This document shows, piece after piece, positions 16,282 through 25,622 of a stretch of DNA of 64,000 nucleotides (position 1 is the stretch's first letter; every line of letters starts with the position of its first letter). Under the pieces are notes generated by a model, which was not told where the DNA came from, ran no database searches, and worked only from the letters and a program-made list of their open reading frames with translations. A program made the translations under genes and the position numbers. This DNA is from Lachnospiraceae bacterium (GTDB lineage Bacteria; Bacillota; Clostridia; Lachnospirales; Lachnospiraceae). Location: positions 1 through 64,000 of the forward strand of contig JAQVCW010000019.1 of assembly GCA_028689585.1 (NCBI GenBank), written 5' to 3'.

Positions 16282-16565
16282 AGCTTCCGGGCGGCTGCCC
16301 CAGATATGCTGCAGGTGTATTTGCAGAAAGCCTAAATATGTTCCGATTGCAAAGCAATCGAGAACACGTAGTCTCGCTGAGACGAAGGCAACACCTTGTG
16401 GAAGCCTTAGATGCTCTTGGCTTTCGAAACAGCACCTGTGGTATATCTGGGGCAGCCACCTGGAGGCTTTATACTGGAAGGAGATTGGACTCCCGCCAAG
16501 ACAAACTTGCTATTTACTCACCACCTATAAAAGTGGGAGTCTCATCTTCTTTCAAGATGAAGATG
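16282..16565. other. Highly structured non-coding block (large palindrome with nested hairpins)
   Basis: Outer arms of 26 bases (16282-16307 and 16443-16468) pair at 25 of 26 positions, two of them wobble. Between them a second stem (CAGGTG/CACCTG and AAAGCC/GGCTTT) encloses three hairpins: CGATTGC/GCAATCG, GTCTC/GAGAC and AAGGC/GCCTT. To the right are GACTCCC/GGGAGTC (16488-16541) and CATCTTC/GAAGATG (16543-16565). Small frames across it have no ribosome site. It could be a structured RNA or a transposase-less element such as an IS200/IS605-type remnant. Orientation is unclear. Confidence 0.6.
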
Positions 16566-16602
16566 CCCGGCAGACAACGGTGCGAACTGCATCCGTCAAA
16601 TA

Positions 16603-17100
16603 TCACCGGAATGCCTGCTCCAGCAGTTCCCTGGTTTCTTCAATCCCCAGACCTTCTTCGTCTATCACCAAATCGGCATACTTCTCATACAGGGGCGTCC
16701 GCTCCTCGTACAGATCCTGAAGTGTCTGGCCCTCCCGCAGCACCACTCCCCGATCTTTCAGATTTTTAAGGCGCAGGCTCAGAGCCGGATAGGACAGCTT
16801 CAGATATACTACGGTGCCAATCTTTCTCAGATGTTCCATGGCTTCTGCTCCGTATACCACGCTGCCGCCGGTGGATATGACGGAATGCTCCGCATTGATG
16901 GAGGCATTCACTCTGTTTTCGATTGCCAGAAAGCCATCCACTCCGTCCTGTTCTATAATTTCATGGAGCAGACGGTTTTCCTGCTGCTGAATCACCAGAT
17001 CTGCATCCACGAACTGGAAGCCAAGCTGCTTGGCCGCAATTACTCCTATGGTGCTTTTGCCTACTCCCGGCATTCCTATCAATACAATATTATTTTTCAT
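16603..17100 (-). CDS. aroK: Shikimate kinase-like protein
   Basis: A 165-residue P-loop kinase of the size and pattern of shikimate kinases, which phosphorylate shikimate in aromatic amino acid synthesis. Walker A GMPGVGKST, the VDADLVI acidic pair and the lid-to-end motif ERTPLYEKYAD are present. Two substrate-site features differ: the usual FRxxE is FLAIE, lacking the Arg that holds the shikimate carboxylate, and the GGG loop reads GGS. The substrate could therefore be altered. It follows radA by 55 bp on the same strand. The family is sure; the exact substrate is less so. Confidence 0.8.
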   Translation of the reverse strand: MKNNIVLIGMPGVGKSTIGVIAAKQLGFQFVDADLVIQQQENRLLHEIIEQDGVDGFLAIENRVNASINAEHSVISTGGSVVYGAEAMEHLRKIGTVVYLKLSYPALSLRLKNLKDRGVVLREGQTLQDLYEERTPLYEKYADLVIDEEGLGIEETRELLEQAFR

Positions 17101-17155
17101 ACAAATTTCTCCATCCTACGCCGCTGTCACGGCTTCGTTCCTGCCGGATATCACG

Positions 17156-18514
17156 TCACGTCATAACCCGCATCAAGTCGCTCACAGTACGCACTCCGGT
17201 AATCCCAATTCCGGTCACCTTCTTCAGGGATTTCCGGCAGACCTCCGGCAGAATCACATTCTCAAATCCCAGCTTCTTTGCCTCCATGACTCGCTGCTCC
17301 GCCATGCTCACAGCCCGTATCTCGCCGCTGAGTCCCACTTCTCCAAATACAATGGTCTTCTCATCGATAACCAGATCTTTGAAGCTGGAAATCAGTGCCA
17401 TCACGATGCCAAGGTCCACTGCCGGCTCTCTCATCCGAATGCCGCCTGCAATGTTCACATAGGCATCGCAGGATGACATATGCAGGCCGAGGCGCTTCTC
17501 CAGCACCGCCATCAGCAGATTCACCCGGTTCAGGTCAGCGCCGTCTGCCGTCCTGCGCGGAAATGCAAGATTGCTGTGGCAGACGAGAGCCTGCACTTCA
17601 ATCAGAACCGGCCTGGTACCCTCCATCGAACAGGCAACCACGGAACCGGAAGCATTCTCCGGCTTGCCCTCCAGCATAAATTCTGAGGGATTCTCCACCT
17701 CCTGCAGCCCGTCTTCCCTCATCTCAAAAACTCCGATTTCATCAGTGGAACCAAAGCGGTTCTTAACTCCCCGCAGGATACGATAGGCCGCATGGCGATC
17801 CCCTTCAAAATAAAGCACTGTATCTACCATATGCTCCAATACTCTCGGTCCTGCCACCACGCCTTCTTTCGTCACATGACCTACGATAAAGATGGATATC
17901 CCCATCCCCTTCGCAATCTGCATCAGCACCCCGGTGGACTCCCTGACCTGGGACACGCTGCCCGGTGCCGAAGTCACCGTTTCATTGTACATGGTCTGTA
18001 TCGAATCAATGATCACCACCGACGGCTGCACCCGGCTGATTGCCTCCCGGATATCCTCCAGATTCGTTTCACACAAAATCATAAGAGATTCTGAAAATTC
18101 TCCCATCCGGTCTGCCCTCAGCTTAATCTGCTGAAGTGATTCTTCTCCTGAAATATATAATACCTTTTCCTGCCTTGAGGTTAGATTGCGGCACACCTGA
18201 AGCAGCAATGTGGATTTTCCAATGCCCGGATCTCCTCCGACCAGCACCAGGGAACCTGCCACAATGCCGCCTCCCAGCACCCGGTCCAGTTCTTCCATTC
18301 CCGTCGTTTTTCTGGAAGAGGAATCGGTCTTGATTTCCTTCAACTGAGTAGGTTTGGAAGAGCCGGTACTTCGATTCACGGATTTCGTGCTCTTCAGTAC
18401 CGGCTCTTCTGCAAAAGAATTCCATTCTTTGCAGGCGGGACACTGTCCCATCCACTTTGATGATTCGTAACCGCAATTCTGGCAGAAAAACACGCTGGTT
18501 TTCCCTTTTGCCAT
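17156..18514 (-). CDS. radA: DNA repair protein RadA
   Basis: A 452-residue RadA/Sms protein, a RecA-like branch-migration ATPase. A C4 zinc finger (CQNCGYESSKWMGQCPAC) opens the protein. The ATPase core follows with Walker A GGDPGIGKST, then the RadA signature KNRFG (VKNRFGSTDEIG), and a Lon-like C-terminal domain (DLGIVMALISS). Length and motifs are complete. In many Firmicutes radA lies just downstream of clpC; here the two are separated by one unknown gene and two repeat tracts. No promoter is obvious between them. Confidence 0.97.
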   Translation of the reverse strand: MAKGKTSVFFCQNCGYESSKWMGQCPACKEWNSFAEEPVLKSTKSVNRSTGSSKPTQLKEIKTDSSSRKTTGMEELDRVLGGGIVAGSLVLVGGDPGIGKSTLLLQVCRNLTSRQEKVLYISGEESLQQIKLRADRMGEFSESLMILCETNLEDIREAISRVQPSVVIIDSIQTMYNETVTSAPGSVSQVRESTGVLMQIAKGMGISIFIVGHVTKEGVVAGPRVLEHMVDTVLYFEGDRHAAYRILRGVKNRFGSTDEIGVFEMREDGLQEVENPSEFMLEGKPENASGSVVACSMEGTRPVLIEVQALVCHSNLAFPRRTADGADLNRVNLLMAVLEKRLGLHMSSCDAYVNIAGGIRMREPAVDLGIVMALISSFKDLVIDEKTIVFGEVGLSGEIRAVSMAEQRVMEAKKLGFENVILPEVCRKSLKKVTGIGITGVRTVSDLMRVMT

Positions 18515-18520
18515 CTATAT

Positions 18521-18711
18521 GCCTTTCCCTTTTGTGCCTGTTCTTTTTATGCCTTATCTTTTTATGCCTTATCTTTTTATGCCTTATCTTTTTATGCCTG
18601 TTCTTTTTATACCTTATCTTTTTATACCTTATCTTTTTATGACTTATCTTTTTATATCTTTTCTTCTTATATCTTTTCTTCTTATGTCTTTTCTTCTTAT
18701 ACCTTTTTTTC
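18521..18711. repeat. 15-bp tandem minisatellite, about 12-13 copies
   Basis: Imperfect copies of ATGCCTTATCTTTTT fill the gap between the stop codon of the upstream gene and the radA start. Because 15 is divisible by three, a plus-strand frame reads FMPYL repeatedly; it has no ribosome site and is rejected as a gene. On the transcribed strand the tract is purine-rich. Confidence 0.9.
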
Positions 18712-19125
18712 TTATGCCTTCACTACCTTGACTGCCACCTTGTCAGCGCTTCCCATCTCTACGCTGAGCACCAGCTTGCCGCCCATGTTGGTCTTCATCG
18801 GGCCCATATCTTCGTCATTGATCTGAACCTTGTATTCCATATCCTCTTCCAGTCCCAGAATCACCTGAGCATCCTCAGGACCTTCCACAATAAAAGAGAC
18901 TTCATTGCCGCTGGCCGCAAAATTATCCACTGCCGTTCCGGGAACTGATTCGTATACCAGCATTCCGTTGCGCTCCAGCTTTGTAATTTCTTTGAATGTC
19001 TTTACTTTATATAAATCTCCTTCATGTTCAAAATCGGAAAGCTTTGATTTCTGATCCAGTTCGTAATTTCCAAAACTAATTGTTCCATTTGCTTCTGCGC
19101 GCAGAAGTTCTTTTACTACTGACAT
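18712..19125 (-). CDS. Conserved hypothetical protein between clpC and radA
   Basis: A 137-residue acidic protein starting MSVVKELLRAEANGTISFG. This ATG is eight bases from AGGAGG, whereas the ATG two codons earlier is too close. Pattern: short helix, then alternating hydrophobic strands, ending in a beta-rich region (MGGKLVLSVEMGSADKVAVKVVKA). No signal peptide, membrane segment or catalytic motif is visible. I do not recognise a named family. Cotranscription with clpC upstream and radA downstream suggests a stress-related role, which is inference. Confidence 0.7.
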   Translation of the reverse strand: MSVVKELLRAEANGTISFGNYELDQKSKLSDFEHEGDLYKVKTFKEITKLERNGMLVYESVPGTAVDNFAASGNEVSFIVEGPEDAQVILGLEEDMEYKVQINDEDMGPMKTNMGGKLVLSVEMGSADKVAVKVVKA

Positions 19126-19180
19126 TTTCATGTCCTCCTGTTTTGTCTTTTTGTGTGAATCCCCTCATGCTCTTATGACT

Positions 19181-19280
19181 GCAATTGCCCTGCATCGGAG
19201 CAATTCCCCATTCTTTCGGGCAATTGCCTGCGCAAAGCACAAACGCGCTTTTTGCGTTTTCTGCATGTGCTTTGCTCCTC
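19181..19280. repeat. Diverged single copy of the 94-bp two-hairpin repeat
   Basis: Arms GCAATTGCCC/GGGCAATTGC (19181-19190, 19218-19227) and GCAAAGCACA/TGTGCTTTGC (19232-19241, 19266-19275). Compared with the copies at 22256-22502, bases in both stems are changed together on the two arms so that pairing is kept. It lies between clpC and the unknown gene. Confidence 0.75.
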
Positions 19281-19288
19281 GTATTATA

Positions 19289-21775
19289 TCATGCCTTGCC
19301 CCCGCTTTCCAGTTCATTTGACTTGACCTGGAACACAATCTTCTTCTGGTGCAGTGTAACCGTAACCATATCTTTTTCTTTTACCTTCCCCGACAAAATC
19401 TCTTCTGCCAGCACATCTTCCACTTTGCTCTGGATGGCACGCTTCAGCGGCCTTGCGCCGTATTTTTCATCAAAGCCGGTCTCAGCAATGTAATCCCGGA
19501 CACTGGTGCGGATATTTAAGGTAATATCCATCTGCTCCTTGCAGCGGTGCTGCAGCTCCTGGAACAGAAGTGTCACAATGCTGCGGATCTCTTCTTTATT
19601 CAGTGAATGGAAGACTATAATGTCATCGATCCGGTTCAGAAATTCCGGCTTGAAAAGACGGCGGATCTCTTCCATTACATTGCCCTTCATGGCTTCATAA
19701 TTTTTCTTTGCATCATCCGTGGCGCCAAAGCCGAGACGCTTTGGTGAAATGATGGACTGGGCTCCTGCATTGGAGGTCATGATGAGTATGGTATTCTTGA
19801 AATCCACCTTCCGCCCCTGTGCATCGGTAATGTGCCCCTCATCCAATACCTGAAGCAGGATATTGAACACATCCGGATGAGCCTTTTCTATCTCATCGAA
19901 TAGGATCACAGAATATGGATTCTTCCGAACCTTCTCGCTGAACTGGCCGCCCTCTTCATAGCCCACATAGCCTGGCGGTGAGCCGACCAGCTTCGATACG
20001 CTGTGCTTTTCCATATATTCGGACATATCCACCCGGATAATGGACTGCTCACTGCCGAACACCGCTTCTGCCAGTGCCTTGGACAGCTCCGTTTTGCCTA
20101 CGCCGGTAGGCCCGAGGAACAGGAAGGAGCCAATGGGACGTCTGGGATCCTTCAACCCGGCACGCCCCCGTTTAATGGCCTTCGCCACGGCTATTACCGC
20201 CTCCTCCTGCCCGATCACCCGCTTATGCAGCGTCTTTTCCAACTGAAGCAAACGTCTGCTCTCCGCTTCAGCCACCCTCTGCACCGGTATCCTGGTCCAG
20301 GAAGCCACCACCTGAGCAATGTCCTCTTCCGTAACACTCATATCATGAGCCATCATTTTCTTCTGTGTCTGATTCTTTTGACGCTGGTATTTTTTCTGAA
20401 GCTCTCCCAACTGCTCATGATACTCATGGGCTGCCTGGAAATCCCCTGACTTGATCACCTCTTCCATGCGTTTGGACAGGTTCCGGATCTCCTGCTCCAT
20501 GGACAATATCTTCTCCGGCAGACGGTACAGGCCAAGCTGGCGCTTTGCCGCCGCCTCATCCAGCAGGTCGATTGCTTTATCCGGAAGAAAACGATCATTG
20601 ATATACCGCTCTGACAGCTTCACGGCCGCTTCTACTGCTTCATCGGTAATCGTCACGTTGTGATGCTTTTCATAAACCGGACGCAGCCCTTTCAAAATGG
20701 CTACCGCCTCCTGCGGTGAGGGTTCTTCCACCATCACCGGCTGAAATCTGCGCTCCAGCGCCGGATCCTTCTCGATATGCTTACGGTATTCGTCCACAGT
20801 AGTGGCACCGATCACCTGAATCTCGCCTCTGGAAAGAGACGGCTTCATGATATTGGAAGCATCCAGAGCGCCTTCCGCTCCTCCTGCACCAATGATCGTG
20901 TGCAGTTCGTCAATGAACAGCAGTACATCTCCATTATCCATCACTTCTGCCAATACCTGCTTGATTCTCTCTTCGAACTCTCCGCGATATTTGGAACCAG
21001 CCACCAGACTGGCCATGTCCAGAGACAGCACCCTCTTGTTCTGCAGCGGCTTGGGCACATCCTCCCGGACAATGCGCTGGGCCAGACCTTCTACAATAGC
21101 CGTCTTGCCCACTCCCGGCTCCCCGATCAGACAGGGATTGTTCTTCGTCCTCCGGCTTAAAATCTGAATAATGCGCTCGATCTCCCGGCCGCGCCCTACA
21201 ATGGGATCCACCTTACCGATCCTGGCCAGTTCGGTCAGATCTCTGCTGTACTGATCCAGCGTAGCGGTGGAGCTCTGTTGGATCTCTCCTGCCGTGCGGA
21301 CATTTTTCATCAGATCCTTATAGCGTTCCTCCGTCACACCCATGATGTCCAGAATCCTCATGTACATCTTCTGAAGATTCACTCCCATCGTGTGCAGCAG
21401 TCTGGTGGCAACACACTCCACATCCTTCAAAAGCGCCAGCAGAATATGCTCCGTACCGGCTTTCTCCGAATCAAACTGATGAGCCTCCTCCACCGCATTG
21501 TGCAGAATCCCTTCTGCCCTGGGCGTATATCCTTCCCGCTCCGCCAGCACCACACCGCCCTCGGGCGCGATCAACTGGCCGATCAGCTCCGTCAGTCTGT
21601 TTTCCTCTACCTGAAATTCCTGCAGTATCACCCTTGCTGTGCCCTTTGGCTCCCGCAATAATCCAAGCAAAAGATGTTCTGAACCTATATAACTGTGATG
21701 ACAGGACCTGGCTGTCTGTTTTGCCAGCTTCAGGGCCTGCTTTGCACTGTCTGTAAACTGTTCCAGCATCTTCAA
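19289..21775 (-). CDS. clpC: ClpC, AAA+ unfoldase of the Clp protease
   Basis: An 828-residue Hsp100 protein. It has an N-terminal double Clp repeat, a first AAA+ domain with GEPGVGKTA and [12 protein letters not shown], a coiled-coil middle domain of ClpC type (residues about 410-480), and a second AAA+ domain with GPTGVGKTE and [12 protein letters not shown]. It feeds unfolded proteins to ClpP. Its start overlaps the stop of a GntR-type regulator by four bases. CtsR, McsA and McsB, the usual Firmicute partners upstream, are absent, so control probably comes from the GntR protein. Confidence 0.97.
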   Translation of the reverse strand: MKMLEQFTDSAKQALKLAKQTARSCHHSYIGSEHLLLGLLREPKGTARVILQEFQVEENRLTELIGQLIAPEGGVVLAEREGYTPRAEGILHNAVEEAHQFDSEKAGTEHILLALLKDVECVATRLLHTMGVNLQKMYMRILDIMGVTEERYKDLMKNVRTAGEIQQSSTATLDQYSRDLTELARIGKVDPIVGRGREIERIIQILSRRTKNNPCLIGEPGVGKTAIVEGLAQRIVREDVPKPLQNKRVLSLDMASLVAGSKYRGEFEERIKQVLAEVMDNGDVLLFIDELHTIIGAGGAEGALDASNIMKPSLSRGEIQVIGATTVDEYRKHIEKDPALERRFQPVMVEEPSPQEAVAILKGLRPVYEKHHNVTITDEAVEAAVKLSERYINDRFLPDKAIDLLDEAAAKRQLGLYRLPEKILSMEQEIRNLSKRMEEVIKSGDFQAAHEYHEQLGELQKKYQRQKNQTQKKMMAHDMSVTEEDIAQVVASWTRIPVQRVAEAESRRLLQLEKTLHKRVIGQEEAVIAVAKAIKRGRAGLKDPRRPIGSFLFLGPTGVGKTELSKALAEAVFGSEQSIIRVDMSEYMEKHSVSKLVGSPPGYVGYEEGGQFSEKVRKNPYSVILFDEIEKAHPDVFNILLQVLDEGHITDAQGRKVDFKNTILIMTSNAGAQSIISPKRLGFGATDDAKKNYEAMKGNVMEEIRRLFKPEFLNRIDDIIVFHSLNKEEIRSIVTLLFQELQHRCKEQMDITLNIRTSVRDYIAETGFDEKYGARPLKRAIQSKVEDVLAEEILSGKVKEKDMVTVTLHQKKIVFQVKSNELESGGKA

Positions 21776-22152
21776 TCCTCCTGAGTCTCATAACCTAAAA
21801 AAATCTCATCTACCAGCCGGTGAATCTCTTCTCTGCTGATATTCTTGCAGCTAGCCTTGGCCAGAACCACACGCAGGTTCTTTTCCATCTCATCTAAAAC
21901 CTGCTGCTTATCCACCTCCAGCGAAATGATGGCCCCCCTGCGCCGGTCAATGGACACGAAGCCCTCCTGACGCAGCACAGAATATGCCTTATTCACTGTA
22001 TGCATATTAATACCGATATCATCCGCCAGTTGACGGACCGACGGCAGTGTATCTCCTTCATGAATCACAGCCGTGGCAATCCCCAGAATAATCTGATTGC
22101 GTAACTGAAGATATATTGCCTCATCGCTCTGAAAATCTATTTCAATGATCAT
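21772..22152 (-). CDS. GntR-family regulator, short YtrA type, of clpC
   Basis: A 126-residue repressor with an N-terminal winged helix (IYLQLRNQIILGI, LPSVRQLADDIGINMHTVNKAYSVLRQEGF) and only about 50 residues of helical dimerisation tail, as in the YtrA subfamily. It is the first gene of the transcript and overlaps clpC by four bases. A perfect inverted repeat covers its own -10, so it probably represses itself and clpC. It takes the position CtsR has in many other Firmicutes. The inducing signal is unknown. Confidence 0.92.
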   Translation of the reverse strand: MIIEIDFQSDEAIYLQLRNQIILGIATAVIHEGDTLPSVRQLADDIGINMHTVNKAYSVLRQEGFVSIDRRRGAIISLEVDKQQVLDEMEKNLRVVLAKASCKNISREEIHRLVDEIFLGYETQED

Positions 22153-22165
22153 AAGCGCAGCCTCC

Positions 22166-22209
22166 TTTGTTATATTGACACTATAACAAACGCATCACCT
22201 ATCTGTCAA
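22166..22209 (-). promoter_or_regulatory. Promoter and GntR operator of the regulator-clpC operon
   Basis: Minus-strand TTGACA (22204-22209) and a -10 TTATAG after 17 bases. The perfect inverted repeat TTTGTTATA-N7-TATAACAAA (22166-22190) overlaps the -10 and start region. Its TATA-centred arms are typical of YtrA-type GntR operators. Confidence 0.75.
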
Positions 22210-22255
22210 GCAGAAAAAATATGCGGGACAGCATCATCACACCGCCCCGCAACAT

Positions 22256-22502
22256 GTAATTGCCCCCGTTTTCGGGGCAATTACCTACGCAAAGCGCAAA
22301 CGCGTGCCCTTCGCGTTTTTTTCATGCGCTTTGCTCCTCTTCTAACCTTGTAATTGCCCCCGTTTTCGGGGCAATTACCCACGCAAAGCGCAAACGCGTG
22401 CCCTCCGCGTTTTTCACATGCGCTTTGCTCCTCTTCTAACCTTGTAATTGCCCCTGCTTTTGGGGGCAATTACCCACGCAAAGCGCAAACGCGTGCTTTG
22501 CT
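22256..22502. repeat. 94-bp tandem repeat with two hairpins, 2.6 copies
   Basis: Units start at 22256, 22350 and 22444, exactly 94 bp apart. Each complete unit has hairpin one with arms GTAATTGCCCC/GGGGCAATTAC and hairpin two with arms GCAAAGCGCA/TGCGCTTTGC enclosing AACGCG/CGCGTT. The third unit stops inside hairpin two, at the end of the membrane protein gene. With the clpC promoter, the repeat explains the whole 22153-22502 gap. Confidence 0.92.
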
Positions 22503-23600
22503 CTATAAATCAATCATAGTTACTTCTACATCACTTTTTTTGCCCTGTTTTTTCCCTTTTCCGTTCTGGCCTGCCGGCTGGTTCGCAGGTGCCTGCGGCT
22601 GGCGGTCCACCGGAGCCTTCGGCTGTGGTGCCTGAGGCTGACTCACTGGCTTCTGCTCATACTGAGGCATTTTTTTGCCTTTTTTCTGAGACTGCTGAGA
22701 CCTTACATCCAGATTGTCATATCCAAACGGCTGTGCCGTCCCTGCTCCATAGGGCTGTCCCGCTGGTGCATTGTGCATGGACGCCGGTTTCACGCCGGCC
22801 TGAGGCTCTGTGGGATAAGTCCGGAAATCATTGTCATCCGGGTAGAAAACTGCCTGGCCCTTTTGATTTTTCTGAACCTTTTTCTGCTGCTTTTCTTCCT
22901 GCTTCTGCCCTTTTGGGCTGTTGGAATATCCATAGCTGCGGTAATCATTCAGCTCCGCCTTCAGATCTTTCTTTTTCAGAAGCAGATTAATCACAACAAA
23001 CAGAAGTATGACTGCCAATGCAATCAGGCCGTACATGATTTTTGTAAACAGGCCCACTTTGTCTTTGTAGTTCGTTATTTCACTCTTCAGATCCGTAATG
23101 GTATTTTCCGCTTCCTGGAGGGAATTCTTGTCAACCTTTACATATCGGGAATCCTCCGTCTCCGGTTCGGTTTCCTTTTCTGTCGCTTTTTCTGTCTCAG
23201 TCTCTGTCTGCGCTTCCGTCTGAGTCACTGCAGGTGCCGTTCCGTCAGAAACTACATTCAATTCGTATGTAAATGTGGAACCGCCGCCTGCCTGCACCGT
23301 AATGGTCACATAACCCTTTCCATCCGCATCCAGTGTCGTCCCGCTGATATCACTGATGGTCGCATTGCCGCTGGATGGTACCGGATCCAGGCTCAGTTCT
23401 GTCGTCCCGGCCGGCACCGTAACGGTATAAGACCAGGTATCATAAGAAAATTCCGGCGATACCGTTGCACCTTCTGTCTGGATTCCCAGCGAAGACAGTG
23501 AATTATCATCGTCTGAAGCTAACACCTGCATTGCAAAAACCAGCACCAGCACGGCTGCCAGCAGGATACCTGCTCTACATTTTTTAAACCACTTCATCAT
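22503..23600 (-). CDS. Membrane-anchored protein with cadherin-like beta-sandwich domain
   Basis: Starting MMKWFKKCRAG after GAGGAG, it has a signal peptide (residues 1-29). A beta-sandwich domain of about 95 residues follows (SSLGIQTEGATVSPEFSYDT), of the cadherin-like type seen in clostridial surface proteins. Then come a Thr/Glu-rich linker, a short coiled coil, one membrane helix at about 185-210, and a long cytoplasmic tail rich in Gln, Pro and Lys ending VEVTMIDL. So the folded domain is outside and a disordered tail inside. It may link the envelope to a cytoplasmic partner; function unknown. Confidence 0.7.
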   Translation of the reverse strand: MMKWFKKCRAGILLAAVLVLVFAMQVLASDDDNSLSSLGIQTEGATVSPEFSYDTWSYTVTVPAGTTELSLDPVPSSGNATISDISGTTLDADGKGYVTITVQAGGGSTFTYELNVVSDGTAPAVTQTEAQTETETEKATEKETEPETEDSRYVKVDKNSLQEAENTITDLKSEITNYKDKVGLFTKIMYGLIALAVILLFVVINLLLKKKDLKAELNDYRSYGYSNSPKGQKQEEKQQKKVQKNQKGQAVFYPDDNDFRTYPTEPQAGVKPASMHNAPAGQPYGAGTAQPFGYDNLDVRSQQSQKKGKKMPQYEQKPVSQPQAPQPKAPVDRQPQAPANQPAGQNGKGKKQGKKSDVEVTMIDL

Positions 23601-23710
23601 TTTACTCCTCTTTTCTTTTCTGGCCGGAAACGTACCGGCTGCTTCACTTCTGCCCCCGACATTTCCGTTTTCACGGCAATACAATCCATCTTTGGGCGGT
23701 GCAGACTGCT

Positions 23711-24985
23711 CTAAGCTTCGTCAATCGCTTTTCCAATATCATGACGGTAATATTTGTTCTGGAAATCAATCCACTGTACCGCCTCATAAGCATTGGCTCT
23801 GGCTGACTTCAGATCCCTGCCCGTAGCTGTCACCCCCAGGACGCGCCCTCCGTTCGTCACAATTGTTCCGTCCTTCCACGCGCTCCCCGCATGAAAGACA
23901 TAATATCCGTCTTTCTCTTTGAAACGGTCCAGACCTTTGATCTCAAACCCTTTTTCGTATTTTACCGGATATCCGTCAGAAGCCAGCACCACACAGACTG
24001 CTGCATTATCCTCAAAATCCAGGTCAATCTGATCCAGAGTTCCATCTACGCAGGCTTCAAATACTTCCACAATGTCATTTTTCATCCGCGGAAGCACCAC
24101 CTGTGTCTCCGGATCTCCAAATCTGGCATTGTATTCCAGCACCTTCGGTCCCTTCGCAGTCAGCATCAGACCAAAGAAAATGATTCCTTTAAACTCTCTG
24201 CCTTCCTTTGCCATCGCATCCACCGTTGCCTGGAAAATATATTTTTCGCAGAACGCTTCCACTTCTTTTGTATAGAAGGGGCTGGGAGAAAAGGTTCCCA
24301 TGCCGCCGGTATTCAGGCCCGTATCCCCGTCTCCGGCGCGCTTGTGATCCTGTGCCGAGGTCATGGTCTTAATGGTCTTCCCGTCCACAAAGGAAAGCAC
24401 AGATACTTCTCTTCCGGTCATAAATTCTTCAATGACCATCCGGTTGCCGGCGGAGCCGAACTGCTTGTCCTCCATAATGGATTTCACGCCTTCCCTGGCT
24501 TCCTCCAGCGTCTGACAGATCAGAACTCCCTTTCCCAGTGCCAGGCCGTCTGCCTTCAGCACAATAGGAAATTCTGCCTTTTCTTCCAAATAAGTCAAAG
24601 CTGCCTGAGCATCGTCAAAGTTTTCATAGCCTGCGGTAGGAATATTATATTTTTTCATCAGGTCCTTGGAAAAAGCCTTGGAGCCCTCCAGAATCGCTGC
24701 ATTTTTTCTTGGTCCGAAAATGCGGAGCCCCTGGGCTTCAAATACATCCACAATACCGCCCACCAAAGGATCATCCATGCCAACTACCGTCAGATCAATT
24801 TGCTTTTCTCTGGCGAATGCCGCCAGTTTGTCAAACTCCATTGCCTTAATATCTACACACTGAGCAAACTCTGCGATTCCTGCATTGCCGGGTGCACAGT
24901 ATATTTTTTCTGCCTTTGGACTCTGTGCGATCTTCCATGCCAGAGCATGTTCTCTGCCGCCGCTGCCAATAATCAATATTTTCAT
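23711..24985 (-). CDS. purD: Phosphoribosylamine-glycine ligase
   Basis: A 424-residue ATP-grasp enzyme joining glycine to phosphoribosylamine, the second step of purine synthesis. It begins with the family signature MKILIIGSGGREHALAWK, has the ATP-grasp stretch VLKADGLALGKGV, and the metal-binding LEYNARFGDPETQ. Length is normal. It is the last gene of the purE-purM-purN-purD order and starts 13 bp after purN. Confidence 0.98.
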   Translation of the reverse strand: MKILIIGSGGREHALAWKIAQSPKAEKIYCAPGNAGIAEFAQCVDIKAMEFDKLAAFAREKQIDLTVVGMDDPLVGGIVDVFEAQGLRIFGPRKNAAILEGSKAFSKDLMKKYNIPTAGYENFDDAQAALTYLEEKAEFPIVLKADGLALGKGVLICQTLEEAREGVKSIMEDKQFGSAGNRMVIEEFMTGREVSVLSFVDGKTIKTMTSAQDHKRAGDGDTGLNTGGMGTFSPSPFYTKEVEAFCEKYIFQATVDAMAKEGREFKGIIFFGLMLTAKGPKVLEYNARFGDPETQVVLPRMKNDIVEVFEACVDGTLDQIDLDFEDNAAVCVVLASDGYPVKYEKGFEIKGLDRFKEKDGYYVFHAGSAWKDGTIVTNGGRVLGVTATGRDLKSARANAYEAVQWIDFQNKYYRHDIGKAIDEA

Positions 24986-24998
24986 TTGGAGCCCCCAT

Positions 24999-25622
24999 TT
25001 ATTTTAAAATAGCTTTATTGTCCACTACTTCTATCTTTCCATTGGCAATCAGATTGATCGCCTCCGGCAGTATCTTCCATTCTGCTTCCTGCATCACCCG
25101 AAGCTGCAGCTCCTTTGGAGTATCGCCTGCTTTGACTTCCACGGCCTTCTGCAGAATGATGGGACCGGTATCCGTCCCGCTGTCCACAAAGTGCACCGTG
25201 GCTCCGGTAATCTTCACCCCGCGCTTCAGTGCTTCCTCATGAACCTTCAGTCCGTAAAAGCCTGTGCCGCAAAAAGACGGGATCAGCGAAGGATGAATAT
25301 TGATAATCCGATTGGGATAACGCCGGATCAGGATCTCGGGTATCACCACCAGACAGCCTGCCAGCACTACCAGATCAATGTCCCGGCTCTCAATAGCCGC
25401 CAGCAGTTCTTCATTGAACTGCTCTCTGCTGTTGTAATCCCTGGGAGAAATGCATCTGGCGGGAATGCCGTGTTTTGCCGCCCGCTCCAGGGCAAATGCG
25501 TTTTTATTGTTGCTGATTACCAGTTCTATCTTAGTATTGGTGATCACGCCGGAATCAATGGCATCGATAATTGCCTGAAGATTCGTGCCGCCGCCGGATA
25601 CCAGAACTGCTGCTTTTAGCAT
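24999..25622 (-). CDS. purN: Phosphoribosylglycinamide formyltransferase
   Basis: A 207-residue GART enzyme using 10-formyl-THF to formylate GAR. It starts with [16 protein letters not shown], and the catalytic region shows the family pattern [19 protein letters not shown] and [17 protein letters not shown], with the conserved Asn, His and Asp. Its start overlaps the purM stop by seven bases, so they are coupled. Confidence 0.97.
   Translation of the reverse strand: MLKAAVLVSGGGTNLQAIIDAIDSGVITNTKIELVISNNKNAFALERAAKHGIPARCISPRDYNSREQFNEELLAAIESRDIDLVVLAGCLVVIPEILIRRYPNRIINIHPSLIPSFCGTGFYGLKVHEEALKRGVKITGATVHFVDSGTDTGPIILQKAVEVKAGDTPKELQLRVMQEAEWKILPEAINLIANGKIEVVDNKAILK

Noticed and set aside
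16241-16459. Minus-strand 72-codon frame over the palindromic block
   Set aside because: No ribosome site; it crosses both arms of the large stem and has no recognisable domain.
18519-18731. Plus-strand frame repeating FMPYL
   Set aside because: Translation of the 15-bp tandem repeat upstream of radA; no start signal.
22256-22502. CRISPR-like array
   Set aside because: Units are directly adjacent with no variable spacers, and no cas genes are present; it is a tandem repeat with hairpins.
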